Shown: positions 51,689 to 60,960, counted from the first letter of the stretch. The stretch is 64,000 bases of DNA from Mesobacillus boroniphilus (GCF_018424685.1 NZ_QTKX01000002.1:620001-684000), one strand, 5' to 3'. Notes: a model not told the origin generated them from the sequence alone. Numbers and translations: made by a program.

Positions 51689-52039
51689 ATGGACGAAAAT
51701 CACAAGGTGATCATAGTAGAGGGTTCGTCAGACAAAAAGAAAGTGCAAGCCGTGCTAAATGAACCGGTCGAAATTATTTGTACAAATGGGACGATTGGTG
51801 TTTCAAAGCTTGATGAGCTGATTGATTCCCTTTTTGATAAAGACGTATATATCCTCGTGGATGCGGATGCATCAGGGGAAAAGCTGAGAAAGCAATTCAA
51901 GAGGGAATTTCCTGAGGCTAACCATTTGTACATTGACAGGATGTACAGGGAAGTGGCGACGGCACCGGAAAATCACATTGCTACAGTTTTAATTGGAGCA
52001 AATATCGACGTTCATGCAGAGTATTTAGAAAAAGGATGA
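51689..52039 (+). CDS. yusF: TOPRIM-domain protein YusF
   Basis: The 116-residue protein is almost only a TOPRIM domain. VIIVEGSSDKKKVQAVL (residues 6-22) carries the metal-binding Glu, and VYILVDADASGEKLRKQFKR (about 52-71) the DxD motif. It resembles the small TOPRIM proteins related to ribonuclease M5/YabF, but the activity of YusF is unknown. ATG 51689 has AGGTGG at 8 nt. The next gene starts 6 nt after its stop. Confidence 0.88.
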   Translation: MDENHKVIIVEGSSDKKKVQAVLNEPVEIICTNGTIGVSKLDELIDSLFDKDVYILVDADASGEKLRKQFKREFPEANHLYIDRMYREVATAPENHIATVLIGANIDVHAEYLEKG

Positions 52040-52045
52040 CTGTAG

Positions 52046-52357
52046 ATGGAAGAATGGACAAAGGCAGAGATGGAAAACTTCCTGGAGGAAAAACGATCAG
52101 GATACCTATATTTCTACACGCCAATGTGCGGAACATGCCAGGTGGCAAGTAAAATGCTGACGGTTATAGAGCAGCTGTTGCCTGATGTACTGTCGGGAAA
52201 AGCAGACTTAAATTACCTGCCAGAGATGGCAGCACGCTTTGAAATACAAAGTGTTCCATGTCTGATTGTGTTAAAAAAAGGAGAGGTTCAGGAGAAAATT
52301 TACGCTTTTCAATCTGTTCCGTATCTATTCGAAAAACTTAAAGAGGTAAAAGTTTAA
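52046..52357 (+). CDS. yusE: Thioredoxin-like protein YusE
   Basis: The 103-residue thioredoxin-fold protein has YLYFYTPMCGTCQVASKML (about residues 20-38) with a CGTC active site in place of the classic CGPC, and the cis-Pro in FEIQSVPCLIVLKKG (about 72-86). It is cytoplasmic and probably a redox protein. It is coupled to yusF (6-nt gap), as in B. subtilis. Confidence 0.88.
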   Translation: MEEWTKAEMENFLEEKRSGYLYFYTPMCGTCQVASKMLTVIEQLLPDVLSGKADLNYLPEMAARFEIQSVPCLIVLKKGEVQEKIYAFQSVPYLFEKLKEVKV

Positions 52358-52358
52358 A

Positions 52359-52382
52359 TAAGCGGCTTAGCCGTTTTTTTTT
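52359..52382 (+). terminator. Weak terminator after yusE
   Basis: AAGCGG pairs with CCGTTT (one wobble) around CTTAG, followed by a long T-run. Confidence 0.5.
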
Positions 52383-52503
52383 GTCTAATTTACATTCAGG
52401 TAGTACAGAAATTTTACATAACTTCATTAACTTAAAAAACATTTACATATCGTTCCAAAAAGATTATATTTAGTATATCGAAATAATTGAGGGGCGAAAT
52501 AAA

Positions 52504-53769
52504 ATGGCTCTTTATCATGAATGGGCTACCCACATTAAAAGCTATAATCGAAACATAAAACTTACATTCTTGGCAAATATCCTCACCCAGGTAGGCCTTG
52601 GAATCTTCATGGTTATTTATAACTTTTACATACGTGAACTGGGATTCAATGAACTGGTTAACGGAAAAGTGATTTCTATGACTTCTCTAGCAACAGCCCT
52701 GATTCTAATTCCAGCAGGAATTATGAGCGACAAGGCTGGCAGGAAAAAGCTAATGTTTTATGGGGCTATATCGACAGGTTTTATCCTATTCGCCCGGAGC
52801 ATGGTCGAGACCCAATCTTTGCTGATTCTGTTTGCGTTCGGGACCGGACTGGCGTCAGCATTCATTCAGGTTTCGATTATTCCCTGGCTTGCGGAAAATT
52901 CTAAGCCCGAACAAAGAGTGCACCTATTCAGTATTCATTTCGCTGCGATGACTGCCGCAAACGTGGTGGGAAGCCTTTTAGGCGGAATTCTTACAGATTT
53001 ATTTTCTATGGCCGTTCCTGAATTGGAGAGTATTCGGTACACATTGATCATTGGTTCGGGTCTATTTATAGCTGCTCTTATCCCGATTATGAGCTTGAAT
53101 GAAAATCGGCCATCTCTTATATCGGTTAGCGATATAAAAGAAAAAACTAAGGGCATTCCCCACAAAGTCAGCTTCAAAATCATTCTGCTGTTTGCTGTAG
53201 CGCAATTGATGATAGGCTTCGGCGCAGGTTTGGTCATTCCGTATTTGAACCTTTATTTTGCAGACCGGTTCATGGCTTCCAATTCATTGATTGGTTTGGT
53301 TATTTCACTTGGGCAGGGTGCCACTGCTGTAGCAATGATTATCGGGCCTATGGTCGTACGCAGACTTGGTGAAGTGAAAGCAGTAGTTGTTTTGCAAATG
53401 CTCTCGCTGCCGTTTCTGTTGCTGACAGCGTATACACAGAATTTTTGGCTGGCTGCTCTAGGATTTTTGTTTCGACAGGCACTTATGAACGCCGGCAATC
53501 CGATCCAGATGTCGTTAATGATGTCGAAGGTTGATGATTCCATGAAAGGTTTGGCCAACTCTGTAAATCAAATGGTTTTTAATCTCGGTTGGGCAGTTAT
53601 GGGACCGGTGTCGACTGGAATCGTCCTGAAGTACGGTTCATATTGGGGATACGCGACTGTATTTACCATTACTGCAGGTTTATATTTAGTAGGATCCTCT
53701 TATTTCTTCATAGTTTTCAAAACGATGGATAAGCCAAATTCCGGCATGGTGAATACAAAACCAGCTTGA
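52504..53769 (+). CDS. Major facilitator superfamily transporter
   Basis: The 421-residue protein has 12 membrane segments and the MFS loop 2-3 motif IPAGIMSDKAGRKKLMFYGA (about residues 77-96). Substrate is unknown, although the drug-efflux subgroup is plausible. It lies between yusE and yusD, where B. subtilis has no such gene as far as I recall, so it is probably an insertion in a conserved block. SD GAGGGG precedes the ATG by 9 nt. Confidence 0.85.
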   Translation: MALYHEWATHIKSYNRNIKLTFLANILTQVGLGIFMVIYNFYIRELGFNELVNGKVISMTSLATALILIPAGIMSDKAGRKKLMFYGAISTGFILFARSMVETQSLLILFAFGTGLASAFIQVSIIPWLAENSKPEQRVHLFSIHFAAMTAANVVGSLLGGILTDLFSMAVPELESIRYTLIIGSGLFIAALIPIMSLNENRPSLISVSDIKEKTKGIPHKVSFKIILLFAVAQLMIGFGAGLVIPYLNLYFADRFMASNSLIGLVISLGQGATAVAMIIGPMVVRRLGEVKAVVVLQMLSLPFLLLTAYTQNFWLAALGFLFRQALMNAGNPIQMSLMMSKVDDSMKGLANSVNQMVFNLGWAVMGPVSTGIVLKYGSYWGYATVFTITAGLYLVGSSYFFIVFKTMDKPNSGMVNTKPA

Positions 53770-53951
53770 TTACTGTATTTCTTTGGATATATTTCTCGGG
53801 AAATGAAAGACAATGCCGAAATATAAAACGGTATTGTCTTTTTTACGTTATTCACAATGCAAATTCCATTATTAGCGAATTATTTGTCGAAGGATTCCAA
53901 CAGGTTTTTCCCAAATGGCAAGGAATATTTAATATAAGGGAGTTGATCGGA

Positions 53952-54290
53952 ATGCGAGAAATAATTGACAGGTTTGTGAATGAAATTCCGAACAAAGAGC
54001 ATGTTCTTCAACTGGTAGATAAACTAGACTTAAACTTAAAAATAGTAGCAGAGAGTGACACATACTACTTGTTTTTCAGGGATGGCAAGGTGGATTGCTG
54101 CGAAACCTGGATAGATACAGGAACCAATGCAAAGATTTCAGGAAGGGATGCACATTTAGAGCAATTATTTAATGGAGATCTTAAACTGCGGCAGGGAGTA
54201 AAAATGAATTACTTTACAATCGATTGTCCTTTTCGAGCCCAATTGGTGCTGGAATCGTTATTTTATCTTGCAAGACCACTTCCTGTATAA
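53952..54290 (+). CDS. yusD: YusD-like SCP2-fold protein
   Basis: The 112-residue soluble protein contains LKIVAESDTYYLFFRDGKVD (about residues 28-47) and AKISGRDAHLEQLFNGDLKL (about 60-79), the pattern of SCP2 sterol-carrier-like domains. The ligand is unknown. The frame is open further upstream, but ATG 53952 has AAGGGAG at 9 nt. Position matches B. subtilis yusD. Confidence 0.75.
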   Translation: MREIIDRFVNEIPNKEHVLQLVDKLDLNLKIVAESDTYYLFFRDGKVDCCETWIDTGTNAKISGRDAHLEQLFNGDLKLRQGVKMNYFTIDCPFRAQLVLESLFYLARPLPV

Positions 54291-54376
54291 AATTTTATCT
54301 GAATAGTCTAAATATATTGACTGTTAATTTGGGACGTGATATTATCACTTTAACGCAGTAAAAACGAAATTGAATA

Positions 54377-54519
54377 TTCTTATCCAGAGAGGCGGAGGGA
54401 CTGGCCCCATGAAGCCCGGCAACCGGTTGTGAAACACGGTGCTAATTCCAGCAGAGTTTTTGCTCTGAAAAGATAAGGAGAGATGATAAATGACCCTCTT
54501 CTTAGGAAGAGGGTTTTTT
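54377..54519 (+). promoter_or_regulatory. SAM-I riboswitch with terminator, upstream of metY
   Basis: The aptamer (54377-54480) has the conserved AGAGAGGCGGAGGGACTGGC, GAAGCCCGGCAACC and GGTGCTAATTCC, and its P1 strands CTTATC and GATAAG enclose it. The terminator ACCCTCTTC with GAAGAGGGT (54493-54514) and TTTTTT follow. High S-adenosylmethionine would stop transcription before metY. Confidence 0.95.
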
Positions 54520-54563
54520 GTATCAATTTTTCCAGATAAATTATTTAGATTGGAGAGATGAAG

Positions 54564-55880
54564 ATGGCTAATGGGCAAAAAAATTACAGAATTGAAACAC
54601 TAGGGGTACATGGTGGCCAGGCACCCGACCCAGTAACCGGTGCAAGGGCAGTTCCCATTTATTCGAGCAATGCGTTCCAATTTCAAAATACAGAGCATGC
54701 AGCAGATTTATTCGCGCTTAAAGAACCGGGCTACATTTACTCACGGATACATAATCCGACAGTTACTGCCCTGGAAGAAAAAGTGGCATTGCTTGAGGGT
54801 GGTATAGGTGCTCTCGCATTATCAAGCGGGATGTCTGCCATCACGATGGCCATCCTGAACATTGCGCATGCGGGTGATGAGATTGTCGCTGCTTCTAATC
54901 TATATGGAGGTACTTACAATCTATTTGCTGTAACCCTGCCTAAGTACGGAATAAAAGTTCATCTAGTCGATTCAACTGACCCTGACAATTTTAGAAGGGC
55001 AATCACTCCGAAAACAAAAGCAGTCTATGCAGAAACAATCGGCAATCCAAGTCTCAGGGTCCTGGATATTGAAGCTGTTGCGGAAGTTGCCCACGAAGCT
55101 GGTGTTCCGCTGGTTATCGATAACACATTTGCAACACCATATCTTTGCCGGCCAATTGAACATGGCGCAGATATCGTCATCCACTCGGCAACCAAATGGC
55201 TATTAGGAAATGGCACTGTCATGGGCGGGATCATTGTGGATGGAGGGAAGTTCGATTGGAAGTCTCCTAAATTCCCAGGCTTCAATGAGCCGGACTCCAG
55301 CTACCATAACATTGTGTATAGTGAGGCAATCGGAGCTGCCGCATATATCGTTAAGGCAAGAGTCCAGCTTTTACGTGACCTTGGACCGGCGATCAGTCCT
55401 CAGAGTGCATTCCAATTCAATCTTGGGGTAGAAACTTTGCATGTACGGATGAAGGAACATGTTGTGAATACATGTAAAATCGTAGAATACCTTGAATCGC
55501 ATCCTGCTGTTACCTGGGTCAGTTATCCGGGGCATGAATCCCATCCTGATAAAAAACTCGCTGATCGATATCTTCCGAAGGGAGCCGGAGCAGTTGTCAT
55601 ATTTGGAATCGAAGGTGGCAGGGAAGCCGGGGCAAAACTGATAAACTCATTAGAATTATGGTCCCACCTTGCGAATGTTGGTGATGCAAAAAGCCTGATC
55701 ATCCACCCAGCAAGCACAACACACCAGCAGCTAGATTCAGACGGTCTTAAAGCAGCGGGAGTACCTGAAGATTTAATCCGACTTTCCGTTGGGATTGAAA
55801 ATGTCGAGGATATAATTGAAGACCTGGAGCAGGCAATCGAAAAGGCGACCGGTGTGCCAGGAATCCCGGCAAGGGCTTAA
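54564..55880 (+). CDS. metY: O-acetylhomoserine sulfhydrylase (MetY type)
   Basis: This PLP enzyme makes homocysteine from O-acetylhomoserine and sulfide. The 438-residue protein is longer than cystathionine gamma-synthases (about 380), as expected for MetY. It shows [14 protein letters not shown] N-terminus ([20 protein letters not shown]), [14 protein letters not shown] (about residues 81-94), [12 protein letters not shown] and the PLP Lys in [16 protein letters not shown] (about residue 208). ATG 54564 has TTGGAGAG at 6 nt. It is controlled by the SAM-I riboswitch directly upstream. Confidence 0.92.
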   Translation: MANGQKNYRIETLGVHGGQAPDPVTGARAVPIYSSNAFQFQNTEHAADLFALKEPGYIYSRIHNPTVTALEEKVALLEGGIGALALSSGMSAITMAILNIAHAGDEIVAASNLYGGTYNLFAVTLPKYGIKVHLVDSTDPDNFRRAITPKTKAVYAETIGNPSLRVLDIEAVAEVAHEAGVPLVIDNTFATPYLCRPIEHGADIVIHSATKWLLGNGTVMGGIIVDGGKFDWKSPKFPGFNEPDSSYHNIVYSEAIGAAAYIVKARVQLLRDLGPAISPQSAFQFNLGVETLHVRMKEHVVNTCKIVEYLESHPAVTWVSYPGHESHPDKKLADRYLPKGAGAVVIFGIEGGREAGAKLINSLELWSHLANVGDAKSLIIHPASTTHQQLDSDGLKAAGVPEDLIRLSVGIENVEDIIEDLEQAIEKATGVPGIPARA

Positions 55881-55993
55881 ATATCCATAATATCCTAAAA
55901 AATATTTAAAAATAATTTTTATTGACACTCTTTTTTACTACGTGCTACAATCACACTCGTAACTTAAAACCGATTAGATAATTTAATAGCGTG

Positions 55994-56164
55994 CTCTTAT
56001 CAAGAGAGGTGGAGGGAAGTGCCCTATGAAACCCGGCAACCGTCAGTAAGCATTGCTTGCTGAAATGGTGCCAATTCACACAAAGCAGATCGCTTTGGCA
56101 GATGAGAGAAAGGAATCCACTATTACTATGCCTTTCTGCTCACTTGCAGGAAGGCTTTTATTTT
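55994..56164 (+). promoter_or_regulatory. SAM-I riboswitch with terminator, upstream of metNPQ
   Basis: The aptamer (55994-56108) has AGAGAGGTGGAGGGAAGTGC, GAAACCCGGCAACC and GGTGCCAATTC, with P1 CTCTTATC pairing with GATGAGAG. The terminator GCCTTTCTGC with GCAGGAAGGC (56130-56155) and a T-rich tail follow. metN starts 230 bp further, and nothing else was recognised in that leader. Confidence 0.93.
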
Positions 56165-56394
56165 GCCCTTTTCGAAAAAATGCTTAAAAGTTATAGCCGA
56201 AAAGCTTGTTCGAAAAGATTTTACCACAAGAGCACAATCTTCCCGTTTAGGATAAGAGACTATTGCCCGTTTTCGCTGAGTTTGAATTTTTTCGGTTAGG
56301 GAATGGGAAACTAGATTGATAACCTTCTTATTTTTAGGGAAATTTAACGGTTTTAATAAGTGTGTAATACTCGGTTGCAAAGAGGGGGAGTCAA

Positions 56395-57420
56395 TTGATT
56401 ACGATAAAAAATGCCAGAAAGATTTACCCTTCCAACAAGGGAGAGGTTAAGGCGGTAGATGATGTCAACCTTGAAGTCAAGGAAGGCGAAATTTATGGAG
56501 TCATCGGCTACAGTGGTGCCGGCAAAAGTACTTTGATCCGGATGCTGAATGGCTTGGAAATCCCGACATCAGGCTCTGTAGTAGTAGCTGGCAGGGAAGT
56601 TTCAAAGATTAAGGGAGCGAAACTGCGTATGGCTCGCCAGGAAATCAGCATGATTTTCCAGCATTTCAACCTGCTCTGGTCAAGAACAGTAGCAGAGAAT
56701 ATCTCGTTCCCGCTTGAAATTGCCGGAGTGCCAAAGGCTGAGAGAGAGAAACGGGTAAAAGAATTAATCACACTTGTAGGTCTTGAGGGCCGGGGAGATG
56801 CCTATCCTTCACAGTTAAGTGGCGGTCAAAAGCAGAGGGTTGGAATCGCCAGGGCTCTGGCTAATAACCCTAAAGTACTTCTTGGGGATGAAGCAACTTC
56901 AGCGCTTGATCCGCAGACGACTGACCAAATCCTTGATCTTCTTGTGGACATCAACAAGAGGCTGGGTCTTACGATTGTCCTGATCACTCATGAAATGCAT
57001 GTTATTAGGAAGATTTGCCATCGAGTCGCTGTAATGGAAGGCGGAAAGATTGTTGAAACAGGACCTGTATTGGAAGTGTTTAAAAATCCTCAGCAGCCGA
57101 TTACGAAAAGATTCGTCCAGCAGGTGACAGAACCGGAAGAAACAAAGGAAACAGTTGACCACTTGCTTGAGCGATATCCACACGGTCGCGTTGTACAGCT
57201 GACATTCGTAGGTGAAGGAACAGAACAGCCTCTGATCACCAACTTGATTCGTGAGTTTTCAATAACGGTCAATATTGTCCAGGGGAAAATTTCGCAGACC
57301 CAAAATGGTTCGTATGGAACTTTGTTCATCCATCTTGATGGTTCCGAGGGCGAATTGGCTCGGGCAATTGAGTATATCGGCCAGCATGAAGTCGGCGTGG
57401 AGGTGATCTCAAATGGTTGA
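56395..57420 (+). CDS. metN: Methionine ABC transporter ATP-binding protein MetN
   Basis: MetN powers methionine import. The 341-residue protein has Walker A GYSGAGKSTLIRML (about residues 38-51), signature LSGGQKQRVGIARAL (about 142), LLGDEATSALDPQT and a C-terminal NIL/ACT-type domain of about 90 residues (VVQLTFVGEGTEQPL) that senses methionine. The start is TTG, with GAGGGGGAG 5 nt upstream. It overlaps metP by 8 bp. Confidence 0.96.
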   Translation: MITIKNARKIYPSNKGEVKAVDDVNLEVKEGEIYGVIGYSGAGKSTLIRMLNGLEIPTSGSVVVAGREVSKIKGAKLRMARQEISMIFQHFNLLWSRTVAENISFPLEIAGVPKAEREKRVKELITLVGLEGRGDAYPSQLSGGQKQRVGIARALANNPKVLLGDEATSALDPQTTDQILDLLVDINKRLGLTIVLITHEMHVIRKICHRVAVMEGGKIVETGPVLEVFKNPQQPITKRFVQQVTEPEETKETVDHLLERYPHGRVVQLTFVGEGTEQPLITNLIREFSITVNIVQGKISQTQNGSYGTLFIHLDGSEGELARAIEYIGQHEVGVEVISNG

Positions 57421-58081
57421 AACATTGTTCCCGAATGTTAACTGGGACCGAATGTGGGAAGCGACAGTTGAGACACTATACATGAGTGCCATTTCCGTTG
57501 TGGCTACCTTCATTCTTGGAGCAATCCTTGGACTGCTGCTCTTTTTGACCTCTAAGGGCAATATATGGGAAAACAAACCGGTCAATTTAGTATTGAGTGC
57601 GATCGTGAATATTTTTAGGTCAATACCTTTCATTATTCTAATCGTCCTTTTAATACCTTTTACAAAGTTCATTATTGGAACGATGATTGGGGAAAACGCG
57701 GCATTGCCAGCATTGATCATTGGGTCGGCTCCATTTTACGCAAGGATGGTTGAAATTGGCTTGCGTGAGATTGATAAGGGAGTCATTGAAGCAGCAAAAT
57801 CAATGGGAGCCAAGACGACGACGATTATCTGGAAGGTGCTATTGCCGGAATCGATGCCAGCACTGGTTTCCGGTATCACGGTGACGGCAATCGCGCTAGT
57901 CAGTTACACAGCGATGGCCGGGGTCATCGGAGCAGGCGGTCTTGGCAACCTGGCATATATGGAAGGTTTTCAGAGAAGCCGGAACGATGTCACCTTGATG
58001 GCGACAATCGTTATTTTAATTATCGTGTTTATAATCCAGTTTGTTGGTGATTTCTTCACTAGAAAATTAGATAAAAGATAA
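57413..58081 (+). CDS. metP: Methionine ABC transporter permease MetP
   Basis: The 222-residue membrane protein has five segments and the coupling loop pattern EIDKGVIEAAKSMGAKTTTI (about residues 120-139), followed by GVIGAGGLGNLAYMEGFQRS typical of MetI/MetP. It forms the channel with MetN and MetQ. Confidence 0.95.
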   Translation: MVETLFPNVNWDRMWEATVETLYMSAISVVATFILGAILGLLLFLTSKGNIWENKPVNLVLSAIVNIFRSIPFIILIVLLIPFTKFIIGTMIGENAALPALIIGSAPFYARMVEIGLREIDKGVIEAAKSMGAKTTTIIWKVLLPESMPALVSGITVTAIALVSYTAMAGVIGAGGLGNLAYMEGFQRSRNDVTLMATIVILIIVFIIQFVGDFFTRKLDKR

Positions 58082-58095
58082 AGGAGAGATTTGAA

Positions 58096-58935
58096 TTGAA
58101 AAAATGGTTATTAGCTCTATTAGCATTAGTTTTAACTGCAGGACTTGCTGCTTGCGGAACTTCTGAGGAAAATACTGGAGGAGAAGGCGGCGATGAAGAA
58201 AGCAAAAAAATCGTCGTCGGTGCTTCAAACGTACCGCACGCTGAAATTTTAGAAGAAGCTAAATCGCTTCTAGAAGAAAAAGGTTTTGAAATGGAAGTCA
58301 AGACATTCAATGACTATGTTGTTCCTAACCAGGCTCTTGAGTCAGGAGAGCTAGATGCAAACTACTTCCAGCATATCCCTTACCTTGAGTCACAAATGGC
58401 TGAACACGGCTATAAGTTTGAAAATGCTGGCGGAATCCACATCGAACCAATCGGTGTCTATTCTCAGGAGCACACTACTCTTGACGATTTGCCAAAAGGT
58501 GCCCACATTATCATGAGCAGCTCTGTCGCAGACCATGGCCGTATCTTGACAATGCTTGAAAAAGAAGGCTTGATTACTCTTAAAGAAGGCGTAGATAAAG
58601 TAAAAGCGACTGTTGATGATATCGCAGAAAACCCTAAAGAATTGAAATTCGATACAGAATATGAAGCAGCATTGCTTCCACAAATCTTCAACAATGGCGA
58701 AGGCGATGCCGTTTTAATCAACTCTAACTATGCAATTGACGCTGGATTGAACCCATTAAAGGATTCAATCGCAATCGAGGAAAGCGATTCTCCATATGTG
58801 AACGTAATTGCCGTTCGTGAAGGAGACAAAGACAAGCCGGCAATCAAGGCGCTAGTTGAAGTACTTCATTCAAAAGAGATCCAGGATTTTATCCTTGAAA
58901 AATATGATGGTGCTGTCGTGCCAGTCAAAGAATAA
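58096..58935 (+). CDS. metQ: Methionine-binding lipoprotein MetQ
   Basis: The 279-residue protein has a lipoprotein signal (LVLTAGLAACGTS, lipid Cys near residue 20) and the NlpA/MetQ pattern: KIVVGASNVPHAEILEEAKS (about residues 36-55), FNDYVVPNQALESGELDANY and FQHIPYLES. It delivers methionine to MetNP. SD AAGGAGAG precedes the TTG/ATG start region. It is the last gene of metNPQ. Confidence 0.95.
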   Translation: MKKWLLALLALVLTAGLAACGTSEENTGGEGGDEESKKIVVGASNVPHAEILEEAKSLLEEKGFEMEVKTFNDYVVPNQALESGELDANYFQHIPYLESQMAEHGYKFENAGGIHIEPIGVYSQEHTTLDDLPKGAHIIMSSSVADHGRILTMLEKEGLITLKEGVDKVKATVDDIAENPKELKFDTEYEAALLPQIFNNGEGDAVLINSNYAIDAGLNPLKDSIAIEESDSPYVNVIAVREGDKDKPAIKALVEVLHSKEIQDFILEKYDGAVVPVKE

Positions 58936-58942
58936 ATTTTCG

Positions 58943-58977
58943 AAAGAAGCAGGCGTGCAGCCTGCTTTTCTTTTTTG
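58943..58977 (+). terminator. Terminator of metNPQ
   Basis: AAGCAGGC pairs with GCCTGCTT around GTGCA, followed by a T-rich tract. Confidence 0.85.
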
Positions 58978-59040
58978 CCGCATAACCGACTCCGAAATTT
59001 AACATACTAACCGAGAAAAAAGCAGAATGGAGTGGAAGCA

Positions 59041-59412
59041 ATGGAGCATCATTATGAACCTCGAAATTCAACAGAAGCAGCTCTTCATGAATATAAGCAA
59101 GGACTGGGAGTTTTTACCCAAAAAATGCCTGAGCTCGCCAGCCATTATAATGCGTTCACGGAAGTTTGTTTCCAGGAGGGTACATTGACGCAAAAAGAAA
59201 AGCAATTGATTGCTTTAGGGATTTCATTGTATTCACAGGATGAATATTGCATTATCTATCATTTAAAAGGCTGCCTTGACCAGGGGGCGACTGAGGAACA
59301 AATTCTGGAAGCTGTTGGAGTTACAGCAGCATTTGGCGGCGGTGCGGCAATGAGCCAGGCCGTGACTCTCGTCCAGGAAGCAATGGTCGAACTGAATACT
59401 TTGAAGCAGTAA
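59041..59412 (+). CDS. yurZ: Carboxymuconolactone decarboxylase-family protein (YurZ)
   Basis: The 123-residue helical protein belongs to the AhpD/CMD family. It has [20 protein letters not shown] (about residues 51-70) and [20 protein letters not shown], where the C-x3-H pattern replaces the usual CxxxCH redox site. It matches YurZ beside the suf operon of B. subtilis. Function is unknown. ATG 59041 has TGGAG at 8 nt, and a GTG three codons earlier overlaps the SD. Confidence 0.85.
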   Translation: MEHHYEPRNSTEAALHEYKQGLGVFTQKMPELASHYNAFTEVCFQEGTLTQKEKQLIALGISLYSQDEYCIIYHLKGCLDQGATEEQILEAVGVTAAFGGGAAMSQAVTLVQEAMVELNTLKQ

Positions 59413-59643
59413 AAGCTGTTTATTAAAGATAAATTGGCTGTTAAGTAACAGGATAGGCTTCATTTGGGAGGAATTTGCCAGTATTCTACGAATGCCAGAG
59501 CTGAAGTAGCGTTAAGCCCCCTTATTCCACCACATCCAAAAATTAACGGTTTTAAACGCTTTGATAGTGGTAAACAAAAGGTGTTACCATTGCAATAACA
59601 AAAAAACGCTTATTAAAGCGAAAAACCGAAGGGATGATTCACT

Positions 59644-59829
59644 ATTAGTCAGCTAAAACTGAACTACACAAGTGAAATGGAAAAAGCGATGCATGGAGCT
59701 CATGGAATTAGTTACGAGGTATACAGCATGAACCATGACGCAAGAATGGAAGTCGAAAGAAAACGTGAAAGAGACTATATCAAAAGCCAACGGATGGTCG
59801 CTGACCTAGACAGAAAAGTTCACTCATAA
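59644..59829 (+). CDS. Small hypothetical protein, possible ATT start
   Basis: A frame ends with TAA at 59827-59829. The last part encodes EKAMHGAHGISYEVYSMNHD, then ARMEVERKRERDYIKSQRM and VADLDRKVHS. A good SD (AAGGGA, 59629-59634) lies 9 nt before an in-frame ATT, and a stop codon closes the frame just upstream. The first ATG (59677) has no SD. The use of ATT gives 61 residues and the ATG gives 50. A terminator follows. No family was recognised. The C-terminal half is a charged helix. Confidence 0.5.
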   Translation: MSQLKLNYTSEMEKAMHGAHGISYEVYSMNHDARMEVERKRERDYIKSQRMVADLDRKVHS

Positions 59830-59862
59830 GCAATAGAATATATAATAGTAGAAATGCTTTGG

Positions 59863-59892
59863 AACCAGTGTGATTTATGCACTGGTTTCTTT
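59863..59892 (+). terminator. Terminator after the small hypothetical gene
   Basis: AACCAGTG pairs perfectly with CACTGGTT around a 9-nt loop, followed by TCTTTATT. Confidence 0.75.
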
Positions 59893-59998
59893 ATTATGTG
59901 ATTAACATGAAGATGTTTTGAAAGCACCTGTAGGATTTGTTTTTTGAGATGTCTAGATTGTCATGTCCCCGAGCTGTTGTGAGGGGGAAAAACGAGAA

Positions 59999-60490
59999 GC
60001 TGTCTGGATCAAGCCGTTATTATGACAGGTTTGAGGTGTTAGGAGGAAATGCTGTCAAGAAAAGGCTGTTATTGTGACAGCTTCGGGGTTTCAGAGTGAA
60101 AAGCTGTCAAGAAAAAGCCGTTATTGTGACAGGTTTGAGGTGTTAGGACGAAAAGCTGTCAAGAAAAGGCTGTTATTATTACAGGTTTGAGGTGTTAGGA
60201 CGAAAAAGCTGTCAAGATTAAGCCGTTATTATGACAGGTTCGAGGTGTTAAGGCGAAAAGTAGTCAAGAAAAAGCTGTTATTATGACAGGTTTGAGGTGT
60301 TAGGACGAAAAGCTGTCAAGAAAAGGCTGTTATAATGACAGGTTCGAGGTGTTAGGAGGAAAAGCTGTCAAGAAAAGGCTGTTATAATGACAGGTTCGAG
60401 GTGTCAGGAGGAAAAGCTGTCAAGAAAAGGCCGTTATTATGACAGGTTTGAGGTGTTAGGGCGAAAAGCTGTCAGAAGTAAGTCCAAGTT
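59999..60490. repeat. Tandem array E: ten 52-bp hairpin-bearing units
   Basis: The word GCTGTCAAG (with variants) starts at 59999, 60051, 60103, 60155, 60208, 60260, 60312, 60364, 60416 and 60468. All steps are 52 bp except one of 53. Each unit carries CTGTCA...TGACAG, an inverted repeat enclosing the palindrome-like CTGTTATTATGACAG, then GAGGTGTTAGGACGAAAA. Copies are 80-95 percent alike by eye. There is no unique spacer, and no frame is kept through all units. Confidence 0.92.
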
Positions 60491-60756
60491 CAGACAGGTT
60501 CGGCGCCCAAAGAGGGATGCTGACCGAACCAGGAGTGACTTCGGCTTCTCGGTACATTTTTTTATAACAGAAGGTAAAAAATAAAATGATGTACAAGCTT
60601 TGAGCGGTTATCCCGACTTTAAATTGCTTGGTCTGTTAAAATGAAGTAGTAATTTTGCAGTCGCCTTTCAGCGAGCTGAAAGGCGGGGGCGGGGGAAGTG
60701 GAAGGAAGACAAGGGGATCAATCTGCAGATTTAAATGTATATCAGAATTCCTGCTG

Positions 60757-60894
60757 ATTTTGGGCTCACTGTCGTGAAGCTAACGCTTCACTGGCTTTCC
60801 AGCTGGCGCTGAAAAGCAGCCGAGTGGAAATGAAACGCTGCGGGCAAATGAATTTGCTCGGTCGTTTCCTTCCCACTCGGCATGAGCCAAAAAT
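60757..60894. repeat. 138-bp multi-hairpin element upstream of the suf operon
   Basis: The ends ATTTTGGGCTCA and TGAGCCAAAAAT are inverted repeats (11 of 12). Three hairpins lie inside: GTGAAGC/GCTTCAC with loop TAAC (60774-60791); CAGC/GCTG with loop TGGC; and a long arm in which CCGAGTGGAAATGAAACG pairs with CGTTTCCTTCCCACTCGG (two mismatches) and is topped by GCAAAT/ATTTGC. The remaining bases from 60491 to 61077 hold the suf leader and no gene. It could be a miniature mobile element or a structured RNA. Confidence 0.7.
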
Positions 60895-60960
60895 CTAGGT
60901 AGTTGTTGCTTTGCAACTTGACAATAATCTACAGGGTTCGTTGTATTTCTTTCCACTTCT

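Noticed and set aside
59999..60490. CRISPR array
   Set aside because: The whole 52-bp unit is repeated, there are no unique spacers of constant length, and no cas gene is present.
60387..60584. 65-residue plus-strand reading frame
   Set aside because: It lies within the last 52-bp repeat units and has no SD; the repeat explains the open frame.
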